This document shows, piece after piece, positions 36,864 to 46,258 of a stretch of DNA of 64,000 bases (positions are counted from its first letter, which is position 1; the number at the start of each line of letters is the position of its first letter). A program made the position numbers and the translations under genes. The stretch spans positions 59,881-123,880 of the forward strand of contig JAADJD010000059.1 in the NCBI GenBank assembly GCA_013150955.1, read 5' to 3'. The notes beneath the pieces are model-generated. The model was given only the letters and a program-made list of their open reading frames with translations. It was not told the DNA's origin and ran no database searches. Source of the DNA: Calditrichota bacterium. Its GTDB lineage: Bacteria; Calditrichota; Calditrichia; RBG-13-44-9; J042.

Positions 36864-38645
36864 ATGAGGAAGTTGATTTACATGGGATGTTTACTTCTGG
36901 GAGCTTTGGGTGGCTCCCTTTTGCTGGCGCAGGCGCATTCGGAGCTGCGGCTGGACGAGATCCGCTACGGGAAATTGAAATACGCCGGCTTTCATCTGAA
37001 GACCACAAAGACAATTCAGGTCACCGCCTACGGTGGGGGTGTCCCCGATCATGGCCGTCGAAGAAGAAAGATGATGTACGATCCCTCGGGAATGTTCGCC
37101 TACGGCTGGATCATTAATACCGAGACCCGTGATGTGGTCTGGAAAATGACCGTGGACAATACGGATGAAGATCCCCTGAGCCGATTCGGGCGCAAATTTA
37201 AGGGCGAAATCAATTTGCCCGCCGGCGATTACGAAGTCTACTTTTATGCCCGCAAGCCTTATTTGCACTGGATCTCCGATGGCTTTTTTAGCCTGGGGAA
37301 ATTCCTGGATATGTTAATCCGGGGCGATGAGGATTGGGATGAACTGGAAGCCCGCCTGAAGCTGGTGATCCGGGGAGTGGATCAGGTGTTTACGGACGAA
37401 CACGTACGTAACGTCATTCGACAGAAGCAGAAGGCAGCCGTGGTATCCATTACCGATCTGGGGAATTCTGATTATCGCCAGCAGGGATTTTCCCTGACCA
37501 GGGGCGGGGAGTTCCGGGTTTACGGGATCGGCGAAGCCTTTCATGGCGACGAATTTGATTACGGCTGGATCGTAACCGCCGATAGCGATCGCAAGGTGTG
37601 GGAAATGGTCGAAGAAAGCAGCGAGCACGCCGGTGGTGCCATCAAGAATCGGGTCTGGCGGGAAACCCTGTACCTGACGCCCGGTAGCTACTGGGTGTAT
37701 TACATTACGGACGATTCCCACTCTCCGGAGCGATGGAATGCCAATCCTCCCAGCGATCCTTTTTACTGGGGCATCACCATCGAGGGCGTGCCCGGTCGCT
37801 TCGATCCCACCAGCGTGAAAAAATTGAGCGTGGCAGCCATTACCCCCATTGTGGAATTGACCCGACTGGGTAGCGATGAGTATGTGGAGTCCCGCTTTCG
37901 GTTAAAAAAGCCCATGCGGGTTCGCATTCTGGCGGTGGGTGAGGGGGAGGATGGCGAGATGTATGACTATGGCTGGATTGTGGACGATCGTACCGGGCAG
38001 AAGGTGTGGGAAATGACCTATGCCCGTACCACTCACGCCGGTGGTGCCCGTAAGAATCGCGCCGTGGACGAAGTCATCACCCTGCAACCGGGTTCTTACA
38101 CGGTGTATTTCGTGACCGATGGATCCCATGCTTTTCGGGACTGGAATGCCCGTCCCCCTTACAATCCAACCCGCTGGGGAATTACCATTTTTCCCGCGGA
38201 TCCGCACGAAATCCCCCCCTCTGCAGTGGAGGTCAGCGCACCGGCGGAGAGAACGGAAGATGAACCCGTTCTGGTCAGCCTGGTTAAAGTTCGCAACGAC
38301 GAACACCGGAAAAAAATCCTTACCCTGGATCAGCCCACTCGCATCCGCATTTACGTCATCGGGGAGGGCGATTGGGATGAAATGTACGATTATGCCTGGA
38401 TAGAGAATCGCGAGACCGGTGAGATCGTCTGGGAAATGAGTTACGAAGATACCCGCTGGGCTGGGGGAGCCCGTAAAAACCGAAAGGTGAATAAAGTGAT
38501 CACCCTGCCCGCCGGAGAATATATGGTGCATTATGTGACGGACGATTCTCACGCCTATCGCAGCTGGAATGCCGATCCTCCAGATGATGCCTCGCATTAC
38601 GGAATTACCATTTACCGGATGAAAACAAAAGGGGAAACCAAATGA
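36864..38645 (+). CDS. Secreted protein with four copies of an unrecognised domain
   Basis: A protein of 593 residues with a signal peptide (MRKLIYMGCLLLGALGGSLLLAQA). The rest is built from four units of roughly 115 residues, the last three very alike: a YGWIV or YAWIE strand, a VWEM segment, AGGARKNR or AGGAIKNR, a TLxPGxYxVYYVTDDSH segment and WNAxPPxxPxxWGITI. The first unit is divergent and has RRRRK and FYARKP in place of these. Function is unknown; conserved Trp, Tyr and Asp suggest a carbohydrate- or surface-binding beta domain, which is only a guess. ATG 36864 is 4 bases after GAGGG; the preceding ATG 36861 is almost on it. The stop overlaps the next start by 4 bases. Confidence 0.7.
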   Translation: MRKLIYMGCLLLGALGGSLLLAQAHSELRLDEIRYGKLKYAGFHLKTTKTIQVTAYGGGVPDHGRRRRKMMYDPSGMFAYGWIINTETRDVVWKMTVDNTDEDPLSRFGRKFKGEINLPAGDYEVYFYARKPYLHWISDGFFSLGKFLDMLIRGDEDWDELEARLKLVIRGVDQVFTDEHVRNVIRQKQKAAVVSITDLGNSDYRQQGFSLTRGGEFRVYGIGEAFHGDEFDYGWIVTADSDRKVWEMVEESSEHAGGAIKNRVWRETLYLTPGSYWVYYITDDSHSPERWNANPPSDPFYWGITIEGVPGRFDPTSVKKLSVAAITPIVELTRLGSDEYVESRFRLKKPMRVRILAVGEGEDGEMYDYGWIVDDRTGQKVWEMTYARTTHAGGARKNRAVDEVITLQPGSYTVYFVTDGSHAFRDWNARPPYNPTRWGITIFPADPHEIPPSAVEVSAPAERTEDEPVLVSLVKVRNDEHRKKILTLDQPTRIRIYVIGEGDWDEMYDYAWIENRETGEIVWEMSYEDTRWAGGARKNRKVNKVITLPAGEYMVHYVTDDSHAYRSWNADPPDDASHYGITIYRMKTKGETK

Positions 38646-39439
38646 AGGCAAAATCCATTATGATTGGAGGACTTTGTGTGATTCTCCTTGGAATGTTTCA
38701 AAACGTATTTACCAAGACGCTGGAAGAATTTTTTAAAAAGAAAGTGAGCTTCCAGCCGGGTGGAAAGGTCGTTCTGGATAACCGCAATGGATCGGTCGTG
38801 GTGGAAGGATGGGATCGGGATGAGGTGCTGATCGAAGCGCGCATCGAAGTCAAAGGGGGGAGTGAGCGGAAACTCCGGGAAGCGCTGGAAGAAGTGGAAG
38901 TGCTGGTGGATGCCGAATCGGATGTGATTACCATCGATACCCGCTATCCAGAGACCGGTTTTGCCAGCATCCTGGACGTGATTTTTGGCAATCATGTGAA
39001 CGTCAATGTGCAGTATACCTTGAGGGTGCCCTACCAGACGAACCTGAAAATTAAAACCACCAACGGCCGGGTGGAGGTTTCGGGTGTGTCCGGGCAATTA
39101 ATGTTGCGCACCACCAACGGTAAGGTCATTGCGGAAAACGTGGGAGGTGTGCTGCTGGCGCGAACTACCAATGGCTCCGTCGAAGCTCGAATCGAAAAGG
39201 TGGATCCCGATGGCGAGTACGAGCTGGTCACCACCAATGGAAGCATTCGGGTGTATCTGCCATCCAGCGCAGCCTTTGATGTGCGCGCCCGCACCACCAA
39301 CGGTTCCATCGAAACCGATTTCCCGTTGACCATCGAAGGCAAATACGCCGGGAAGAATGTACGGGGAAGCGTGAACGGTGGTGGCCCCCTGTTTTTTCTG
39401 GAAACTACCAACGGCAGCATCCGAATTAACAAAATGTGA
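38642..39439 (+). CDS. DUF4097-type beta-repeat exported protein
   Basis: A 265-residue protein with a signal peptide. From residue 40 on it forms short strands punctuated by N-G turns: DNRNGSVVVEGW first, then six TTNG turns (KTTNGRVEV, RTTNGKVIA, RTTNGSVEA, VTTNGSIRV, RTTNGSIET, ETTNGSIRI). This is the layout of DUF4097/putative adhesin domains, which form a beta-helix. It lacks membrane segments apart from the signal peptide. The ATGA overlap with the upstream gene shows translational coupling, so it probably works with the barrel and four-repeat protein in the envelope. Confidence 0.78.
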   Translation: MKAKSIMIGGLCVILLGMFQNVFTKTLEEFFKKKVSFQPGGKVVLDNRNGSVVVEGWDRDEVLIEARIEVKGGSERKLREALEEVEVLVDAESDVITIDTRYPETGFASILDVIFGNHVNVNVQYTLRVPYQTNLKIKTTNGRVEVSGVSGQLMLRTTNGKVIAENVGGVLLARTTNGSVEARIEKVDPDGEYELVTTNGSIRVYLPSSAAFDVRARTTNGSIETDFPLTIEGKYAGKNVRGSVNGGGPLFFLETTNGSIRINKM

Positions 39440-39500
39440 GAATCGGTTAAATAACTATTCTTTTGTAACCTATTCCCTCATCCAAAATTCGCCGGTTCCG

Positions 39501-39534
39501 GCCGGGAAGGGTGCCCGAGGCAGGCACCCCCGGC
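39501..39534. other. Strong G+C-rich hairpin
   Basis: GCCGGG-AA-GGGTGCC pairs with GGCACCC-CCGGC around a 7-base loop. No T run follows, so it is not a classical terminator; it may mark the 3' end of the operon ending at 39439. Confidence 0.5.
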
Positions 39535-39634
39535 AGATAATCCCATGCGTTCCCCCTGGATGGCCTGACCCGCAACGAAAGTGCCCACTTTTCCCAATTC
39601 CTGCTTGCTTCATTTCCCAAAAATCGATTTTTTA

Positions 39635-39793
39635 ACCCAAATAATGCAATAAACCGCGAATCACGCGAATGAAACCTAAAATATTCACAAATTCGCAGAT
39701 AAACCCTGAAACAAATTTTCATACCGATATTATTCTCTTATTATTTTTTTGTGTTAATTTGTGTAATTCGTGGTTTAGTGCGTAATCTGGGTT
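39635..39793. repeat. Dispersed palindromic element
   Basis: It runs from ACCCAAATAATGCAATAAACC to TAGTGCGTAATCTGGGT. The centre is more diverged (ATATTATTCTCTTATTATT) than in other copies. Confidence 0.75.
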
Positions 39794-39823
39794 AGAAGCA
39801 ACCATAGACTGGCGGGAGGGATC

Positions 39824-42800
39824 ATGGGCGATTCATCCATTCCAGTAGTATATGAACAGTTGTGCCCGGTTTGTGGAGGGGCCCTCAGTCATCAGGAAAT
39901 GGATACCAACACCTGCTTCCACCAGAAAATACCGTTAACCTCGGCGTATGCGCCACCTACTTTTCAGGATTTTGCCCGGTTCTTCCAGCAGAAGACGGGT
40001 TTCCGGTTAAATCCACTTCAGCAGTACTGGGCCAAAAAACTGGGGCTGGGGCTTAGTTTTGCTGCCATGGCACCGACGGGCGTGGGCAAGACCTTATTCG
40101 GACTGGCCTACAGCGCATTCCTGGCCAGGCGGGGGAAGTTCGCCTATGTGCTGGTTCCCACCGTTCAATTGCTTCGGCAATGTGAACAGCGGCTGCGGGA
40201 GTGGCTGGGGGAGGCGCCCTTGCTGGTATTTTACGCCCGCAGCAGCGCGACGGCCAGAAATCACTTCTTCGAACGGCTGTCCCGGAAAGATTTTCGCATC
40301 CTGCTCACCACCACGGCTTTTTTGGCTCGCCACGGGGAGGCACTTGCGGCCCATGATTTTGATTTCGTGTTTGTGGATGATGTCGACGCCATTTTGAAAA
40401 ATTCCCGCAATGTGGATCGGGTGTTCCAGTTGCTGGGATTCACGTTGGAGGAAATCTCCCGCATGGAGGTTCTGGAATCCCGCCCACGGGGGCAGTTGAT
40501 GGTTTCCACCGCCACTGGCAAACCCGGACGTAAGGCAGGTTTGTTTCCCCGCTTGTTGAATTTTACCGTGGGCAGCAGCCGCCATTTTTTGCGCAACGTG
40601 CTGGATGTTCTGGTTCCCTGTTCCTCCCATGCACAAAGGCAGGATGTATTACGGCATCTGGTTCGGCAACTGGGAAAGGGCGGACTAATTTATGCCCACA
40701 CGGAAGCCGAGGCCCTGCAGTTGCAGGAACAGCTGGCGGACGCCGGTATTCCTTCAGGATGTTTGATCAGCGGAATGCCGCAGAAGCAGCGTGATGCATT
40801 GCTGGATCAATTTCGTCGAGGGGATCTCTGGTTGTTGCTGGGGGTGGCCACGTCTTACGGATTGCTGGTGCGGGGCATCGATTTGCCAACTGAGGTTCGG
40901 TATGCGGTGTTCTGGGGCATTCCTCATTTCCGCGTGGGCTGGAAGGATCTGGAATCGGCTTCCCCGCGATTGATTGCCACGCTGGCATCTGTTTTTCGGC
41001 AGCATCCGGAACTGGGGCGATTGTCCCCCCTGATTTTGAGAAAACCCACCGCTCGCGAGCAGGCACGGGAGCTCTTGCAGCGGCTCTTTCGGTCGGGCGA
41101 TTTCCGCTGGATCACCGGGGGTGTCTGTGTGGAAGAAAATGCGCTTATTTTGCCGGATGTGAGCACCTATCTGCAGGCCAGTGGCCGCACTTCTCGCCTG
41201 TTTGCCGGGGGATTGACCCGTGGTGCCGCATTTGTTCTGGACACCGCCGAACGTTTGGAGGCATTTCAGCAGCGGGCACGAATTCTGGATCTGGAATTTC
41301 AGCAGCGAACGCCAGCCCAGCTCACCGATACCTTTCTTGGTGACCTGCGACGGGAACTGGAGGACAGTCGCCAGGCCATGCGTAATGCGCGGCAGAGCGG
41401 GGGATTCGATATCCGTCCCGCATTATTTGTTGTGGAAAGCCCCACCAAAGCCCGACAGGTCAGTCGGTTCTTTGGTACCCCGGCCGCTTTCTGGATAGGC
41501 CAGCAGCCCCTGTATGAGGTGCTGCTGGGAAACTATTTGTTGATTATCACAGCCAGCCTGGGCCACCTGACCGATCTTTCCGAAGGAAAATTTATTTATG
41601 GGGTGGAGCGTCAGGACTCCCAATTTATTCCCCACTTTGGTTCCATTAAAAAATGCGAGACCGATCGGGTTCAATTTGTGGATGGGGAAAACTGCCCCCG
41701 CTGCGGCCTGCCCGCTTCCGACGATGCCCGGCACCGCCTGCACACCATTTCCTGGATAGCCCATCTCACCGGTCAGGTCATTGTGGCCACCGATCCCGAT
41801 ACCGAGGGAGAGAAGATTGCCTGGGATGTGGCCAATTTTAGCAAATCTGGCGCCGCAGTGTACCGTGCAGAATTCCACGAAGTGACCCGATCGGCCATCC
41901 TGCAGGCACTGGAACGATTGCAATCGGTGGATGAGAAACGGGTTCGGGCGCAACTGGTGCGCCGCATTTCCGACCGCTGGATTGGATTCCGCCTGTCAAA
42001 AATTTTGCAGGAAACGTACGGCGATCCCAATCTCTCCGCAGGCCGTGCCCAGACACCGGTACTGAGCTGGATTGTCGATCACTTCCTGGAGCACCGGCAG
42101 AAAATTCGCCATTTTTACCTGGTGTTCGAAGGTTTCCGGTTGCACCTGGGATCGGAAGCCGAAGTCGCCCTCCCGTTCCGGCGATCGCGTACCGTTTCCG
42201 TGGTGATTGAAAAAATCGATACTATTGAAGAGACCCGTTCGCCGCTGCCTCCATTCAGCACCGATGCCATTCTTCGCGAAGCCAGCGGGGTTTTGAAACT
42301 TCCTGTGCAAACCACCATGCAAATCCTGCAACAATTGTTTGAAAACGGGTGGATTACCTACCACCGGACGGATAGCACCGCGGTGTCGGATCGTGGCTTG
42401 CAGATTGCCCGCGAATTTTTGAAACAGGATTTTGTGGGACGCAAATGGAGCGATACTCCGGGAGCGCATGAGTGCATTCGCCCCACCCGGCCCATCGATG
42501 CCAGCCTGTTACGGGATCTGATCTACCAGGGAGTTTACGGGACGGCTGAACCCTTCCGCCGGGAGCATTTTCGATTATACCAGTTGATTTTTCAGCGGTT
42601 CATGGCCAGTCAGTGCCCACCTTTTAAGCAGATTCGTGTTCGCTATGCCGTCCATTTTCCGGACGAACAGATCCGGCTGGAGGTAGAGCGGGTAGAGTCG
42701 GCGCAGGGGCGGGCGGTGGAGCTCTATCCCCACACGGTGCGGGTTTATCCAGCGTTGCCCTGTGGTCGGCTGCAGGTACTTCTGGAAGTCCGCAAACAAT

Positions 42801-43183
42801 CCCGCAGGGAATTGTTGACTCCCTCCGAGGTCATCCGCCTCATGAAAGAGCGAGGCATCGGTCGCCCATCAACGTATGCTGTGATTCTGGAACGATTGTT
42901 CCGCCGGTTTTACGTGATCGAAAGACGGATGCGATTAATCCCCACCCGTCGCGGAATGGACGTGCGGAATTTCCTGATGCAGCGGTACGCCCATCTGGTT
43001 TCTGAGGAACGCACCCGCAGGCTGGAACTTCAGATGGATGAAGTGGAGCGGGGAGTACGGACGCATCACCAGGTGTTGCAGGAAATTTATGACGAATTGA
43101 TGGCACTGGAATTGGAGGAGACGGAAACGGAAAAGTTGGCCGGTGGAAATGTCAATCCAATGGATGAATGCCAGAAGGGATGA
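39824..43183 (+). CDS. rgy: Reverse gyrase
   Basis: A 1119-residue fusion of a helicase-like and a type IA topoisomerase domain, which introduces positive supercoils and is found in organisms living at high temperature. Helicase half: Walker A APTGVGKT at 83-90 and DDVD at 185-188. Topoisomerase half: FVVESPTKAR with E538, DPDTEGEKIAWD, SAGRAQTPVL, and catalytic Y846 in TYHRTDST. The N-terminal zinc finger keeps C14, C17 and C31 but lacks a clear fourth Cys (a CFH follows), and the second finger has C624 and C627 with only His downstream, so both look reduced. GGGAGG lies upstream of the ATG. Radical alternatives are unlikely; no other family has this fusion. Confidence 0.96.
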   Translation: MGDSSIPVVYEQLCPVCGGALSHQEMDTNTCFHQKIPLTSAYAPPTFQDFARFFQQKTGFRLNPLQQYWAKKLGLGLSFAAMAPTGVGKTLFGLAYSAFLARRGKFAYVLVPTVQLLRQCEQRLREWLGEAPLLVFYARSSATARNHFFERLSRKDFRILLTTTAFLARHGEALAAHDFDFVFVDDVDAILKNSRNVDRVFQLLGFTLEEISRMEVLESRPRGQLMVSTATGKPGRKAGLFPRLLNFTVGSSRHFLRNVLDVLVPCSSHAQRQDVLRHLVRQLGKGGLIYAHTEAEALQLQEQLADAGIPSGCLISGMPQKQRDALLDQFRRGDLWLLLGVATSYGLLVRGIDLPTEVRYAVFWGIPHFRVGWKDLESASPRLIATLASVFRQHPELGRLSPLILRKPTAREQARELLQRLFRSGDFRWITGGVCVEENALILPDVSTYLQASGRTSRLFAGGLTRGAAFVLDTAERLEAFQQRARILDLEFQQRTPAQLTDTFLGDLRRELEDSRQAMRNARQSGGFDIRPALFVVESPTKARQVSRFFGTPAAFWIGQQPLYEVLLGNYLLIITASLGHLTDLSEGKFIYGVERQDSQFIPHFGSIKKCETDRVQFVDGENCPRCGLPASDDARHRLHTISWIAHLTGQVIVATDPDTEGEKIAWDVANFSKSGAAVYRAEFHEVTRSAILQALERLQSVDEKRVRAQLVRRISDRWIGFRLSKILQETYGDPNLSAGRAQTPVLSWIVDHFLEHRQKIRHFYLVFEGFRLHLGSEAEVALPFRRSRTVSVVIEKIDTIEETRSPLPPFSTDAILREASGVLKLPVQTTMQILQQLFENGWITYHRTDSTAVSDRGLQIAREFLKQDFVGRKWSDTPGAHECIRPTRPIDASLLRDLIYQGVYGTAEPFRREHFRLYQLIFQRFMASQCPPFKQIRVRYAVHFPDEQIRLEVERVESAQGRAVELYPHTVRVYPALPCGRLQVLLEVRKQSRRELLTPSEVIRLMKERGIGRPSTYAVILERLFRRFYVIERRMRLIPTRRGMDVRNFLMQRYAHLVSEERTRRLELQMDEVERGVRTHHQVLQEIYDELMALELEETETEKLAGGNVNPMDECQKG

Positions 43184-43186
43184 TTT

Positions 43187-43419
43187 ATCCCAAATACTGC
43201 ATTAAACCCAAATAATGCGTTAAACCACGAATCACTTGAATGAAACCAAAAAATATCTACAAAATAACGAATAAACCCTTGAACACATTTTCATCCAAAT
43301 ACAATCCAATGTATTTTATTGGTTTTATTTGTGTTAATTCCAGTAATTCTTAGGCTATTGCATCATCTGGGTTTATTCATGTTCATTCGTGTAATTCGTG
43401 GGCTAAAGCATGATTTGTG
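43187..43419. repeat. Dispersed palindromic element, nested copies
   Basis: One copy (about 43206-43370) sits inside the outer ends of another (starting TCCCAAATACTGCATTAAACC and ending GTAATTCGTGGGCTAAAGCATG). It lies between the convergent rgy and radA genes. Confidence 0.75.
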
Positions 43420-43460
43420 TTTGTTGGGGATTTTTTAAGGCAGGCCGGTCAAAGTCGCGT

Positions 43461-44831
43461 TCAGGACATTTTCTTTTTAGGGGGAAACACGTCGATGACG
43501 CGTTCCACCGGCAACATCTGCAACGTCAGGTTGCGTTTCAGGGAGGCGTCCAGCGACTGGTGCGCGGACAGAACCACCTGGCGAAACCCCATTTTCTGAA
43601 TTTCCTGCAGACGGGATTCTAAATAGGCCACCGGTCGGACCTCGCCGCCCAATCCCAGTTCTCCCAGATACACCCGGTCTTTTTCCAGCGGCTGATCCAG
43701 GCGGCTGGAATACAGGGCGGCAGCCACGGCCAGATCCAGTGCAGGATCATCAATGCGAAATCCCCCGGCAATTTTCACAAATACGTCGTAAATACCAAAA
43801 TCCAGTCCCACATAGCGTTCCAGAACCGCAAGGATCAGCGCCAGACGACGATAATCCAATCCGCTCACGGTTCGTTGCGGGGTGCCGTAATGGGAACGGC
43901 TGACCAGTGCCTGCACCTCCACCATCAGGGGACGGCTGCCCTCGTAGCTGCACACCAGACTGCTGCCTACCGGGGGACGGTGAGCGGGGGAAAGAAACAG
44001 TCCGGAAATATCGCCCACTTCCACCAAACCCTGGTTGCGCATTTCGAAAACGCCGATTTCATTGGTTGCCCCAAAACGATTTTTGGTTGCCCGGATGATT
44101 CGATATTGCTGGCTGGTATTCTCGAAGTAAATAACCGCGTCCACCAGATGTTCCAGCACTTTTGGGCCGGCAATAGCCCCTTCCTTGGTCACATGCCCCA
44201 CCAGAAACAGGCTAAATCCCTGCCGTTTTGCCGACTGAAACAGTTGGGCCGCACATTCCCGAACCTGACTCACATTTCCCGGTGAGCCACTGAGCTGGCT
44301 GGAGTAAATGGACTGAATGGAATCCACTACAACCACCACCGGCTTAAGTTTTTCAAGATGGTACAGAATGTCTTCCAGGTTTGTCTCTGCCAGCACCAGT
44401 AGTGCGTCAGCGGAGGGCGCGATCCGGCTGGCGCGGGATTTGATCTGCTCCAGGGATTCTTCGCCGCTGATGTAGAGCACATTTTCCTTCTGTGATGCCA
44501 GCTGGAGCAACATTTGAAGCATCAGGGTGGATTTCCCGATTCCGGGTTCACCGGCCAGTAGCACCACCGATGCCGGAAAGATTCCCCCACCCAGTACCCG
44601 ATCCAGCTCGGCCATCCCGGTATGTATCCGCTTTGGAGCCGTGCTCAATTCCACCTGGGACAGGCGCACCGGTTCCCGCTGTGGCGGACGCCGGCTCCCG
44701 CCAGTGGACGGCTTCTCAATAATTTCTTCTACAAAGGTGTTCCAGGAATCGCATTCCGGGCATTTCCCCAGCCATTTGTACGATTCGTAGCCACAGGACT
44801 GGCAGATGTAGATTTGTTTGGGTTTTCCCAT
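43461..44831 (-). CDS. radA: DNA repair protein RadA
   Basis: A 456-residue protein. The N-terminal zinc finger uses C10, C13, C24 and C27 (CQSCGYES...CPEC). Walker A GEPGIGKS is at 94-101, followed by a RecA-like core, the RadA-specific KNRFGATNEIG motif, and a C-terminal Lon-like domain (DPALDLAVAAAL and LGELGLGGEVRPV). RadA helps branch migration in recombination. MGKPKQIYICQSC is the family start and has GGGAG upstream; an in-frame start 39 codons earlier is rejected. It converges with rgy. Confidence 0.96.
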   Translation of the reverse strand: MGKPKQIYICQSCGYESYKWLGKCPECDSWNTFVEEIIEKPSTGGSRRPPQREPVRLSQVELSTAPKRIHTGMAELDRVLGGGIFPASVVLLAGEPGIGKSTLMLQMLLQLASQKENVLYISGEESLEQIKSRASRIAPSADALLVLAETNLEDILYHLEKLKPVVVVVDSIQSIYSSQLSGSPGNVSQVRECAAQLFQSAKRQGFSLFLVGHVTKEGAIAGPKVLEHLVDAVIYFENTSQQYRIIRATKNRFGATNEIGVFEMRNQGLVEVGDISGLFLSPAHRPPVGSSLVCSYEGSRPLMVEVQALVSRSHYGTPQRTVSGLDYRRLALILAVLERYVGLDFGIYDVFVKIAGGFRIDDPALDLAVAAALYSSRLDQPLEKDRVYLGELGLGGEVRPVAYLESRLQEIQKMGFRQVVLSAHQSLDASLKRNLTLQMLPVERVIDVFPPKKKMS

Positions 44832-45000
44832 CGCTCCCTGGATTTTTTGCGAATTTAGGGGAATTTCCCGGCAATTGCAAATGGCAGATTTATCGATGGG
44901 CGGATTGCAGCAGGGTGCTCTCAGTCCAGGCCAGGAAAAGACCGCCAAAACGGTTGCAGACGGCTGGATTTCTTAACATATTGAGAAAAAAGGATAAACC

Positions 45001-45540
45001 ATGCGTGGCCAATACTGCTGGATTGTTTCTGGAATATTGGGAATGGTTTTCCTGCTGGGGTGTCAGTCGGAAAATTCATCGCCGGGCAAAATGGAAAGCC
45101 AGGTGGTTCAGGAGCAGGGCATGGCGGATGTTCAGGTACCAGAGGTGACGTTCGATTCCATTTCCCGTGAGCGCTGGGAGGCCATCCGACAATTGCAGAT
45201 GCGCATTCGCCAACAGCCACGGGAGACCGGTTTACGCGCCGAACTGGTGCAACTGGCTTATGGCCCTTCCTGGAAGGCCATTTTTGTCACCGGAACGGCG
45301 CTGCTCAAACATCCGGAGAGTGGACGGGCCATCCCGGTTTACCAGGCCGAACAGGCCGCCTTTGCCGATGCTCAGCGATGGGCTGCCTATATTCAGCAAT
45401 GGCGGGAACATCCGCTTTCCCCCAATTTTGGAGAGCTGAATCGCTGGCAAACGCTGCCATCATCTGTTTTGTATAAGGAGAATCGAGGCGATACGCTGGT
45501 GCTGTACCTGGCCTTTCAGGAGCTGGCCCCGCTACCCTGA
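45001..45540 (+). CDS. Lipoprotein of unknown function
   Basis: A 179-residue protein with an N-terminal lipoprotein signal: MRGQYCWIVSGILGMVFLLGC, where FLLGC is the lipobox and C21 the acylated Cys, followed by a Ser-rich linker (QSENSSPG). The remainder (residues 50-179) is soluble with many Gln and Trp, and I do not recognise a family. It is transcribed divergently from radA and followed by a repeat element. An AAAGGAT ribosome site precedes the ATG. Confidence 0.75.
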   Translation: MRGQYCWIVSGILGMVFLLGCQSENSSPGKMESQVVQEQGMADVQVPEVTFDSISRERWEAIRQLQMRIRQQPRETGLRAELVQLAYGPSWKAIFVTGTALLKHPESGRAIPVYQAEQAAFADAQRWAAYIQQWREHPLSPNFGELNRWQTLPSSVLYKENRGDTLVLYLAFQELAPLP

Positions 45541-45551
45541 GCAGCGGGATG

Positions 45552-45720
45552 AACCCAAAAAATGCATTTAACCGCGAATCACACGAATGAAACCAAAAAA
45601 TATCTACAAAACCGTGAATAAACCCCGGAACACATTTTCATCCAGATACAATCCAATGTACTTTATTTGTTTTATTAGTGTTCATTCGTGTCATTCGTAG
45701 ACGAATGCATAATCTGGGAT
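45552..45720. repeat. Dispersed palindromic element, complete copy
   Basis: It runs from ACCCAAAAAATGCATTTAACC to GAATGCATAATCTGGGAT, with the centre AATGTACTTTATTTGTTTTAT. Confidence 0.8.
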
Positions 45721-45756
45721 GAAATCCAGAACGGGCACGCGTTTCGATGCAGGGGA

Positions 45757-46215
45757 TCAGAAATAATACCGCAATCCAAAGCCGCCGTTAATTTTTAGCT
45801 CTGTGGCCGGGATGAGCTCCATGATGGGAACAAATTCGATGAAAAATTCCAGGGGTGCTCCGGCAAAGAGGTAATTGATGCCCACCGGAATGCGGACACC
45901 CAGCAGAATGCCATCCCGAAATTTACTGCGCACGCCCAGTCCAAAGTAGGAGGCCAGGTTGCCCTGCCGAATTTCCTGGGTGACGCTGTGATGAAATAGA
46001 TAGTCCACGTGCACGTGCACAGCGGCTTTCCCCCGGAAAGACCAGGCGGCCGCCGCCGCAAAAGCCTGACTTGAACTTTGCCAGTATTTAAGGCTAATGC
46101 CCGTGGGCTCTCCAATAATAATCCCCGCACCGACTCGCGGGGTGACCGTCTCCTGTCCCATTGTCAGCTGGAGAAACATCATCAACAAAAACACCACCAG
46201 ACCCAGTCTGCTCAT
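45757..46215 (-). CDS. Small outer-membrane beta-barrel protein
   Basis: A 152-residue exported protein. The signal peptide ends near residue 20 (LQLTMGQ). The mature part has about eight amphipathic strands, GIIIGEPTGISLKYW at the start and FGLRYYF with terminal Phe at the end, as expected for a small eight-stranded barrel. GAGGGAC lies upstream of the ATG. It starts 43 bases after the upstream protease/propeller/barrel gene on the same strand, so the two are probably co-transcribed. No specific function is apparent. Confidence 0.7.
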   Translation of the reverse strand: MSRLGLVVFLLMMFLQLTMGQETVTPRVGAGIIIGEPTGISLKYWQSSSQAFAAAAAWSFRGKAAVHVHVDYLFHHSVTQEIRQGNLASYFGLGVRSKFRDGILLGVRIPVGINYLFAGAPLEFFIEFVPIMELIPATELKINGGFGLRYYF

Positions 46216-46258
46216 CGGTGTCCCTCATCCGTTTATTCCAATTTGTCCGTTCGTTCAA

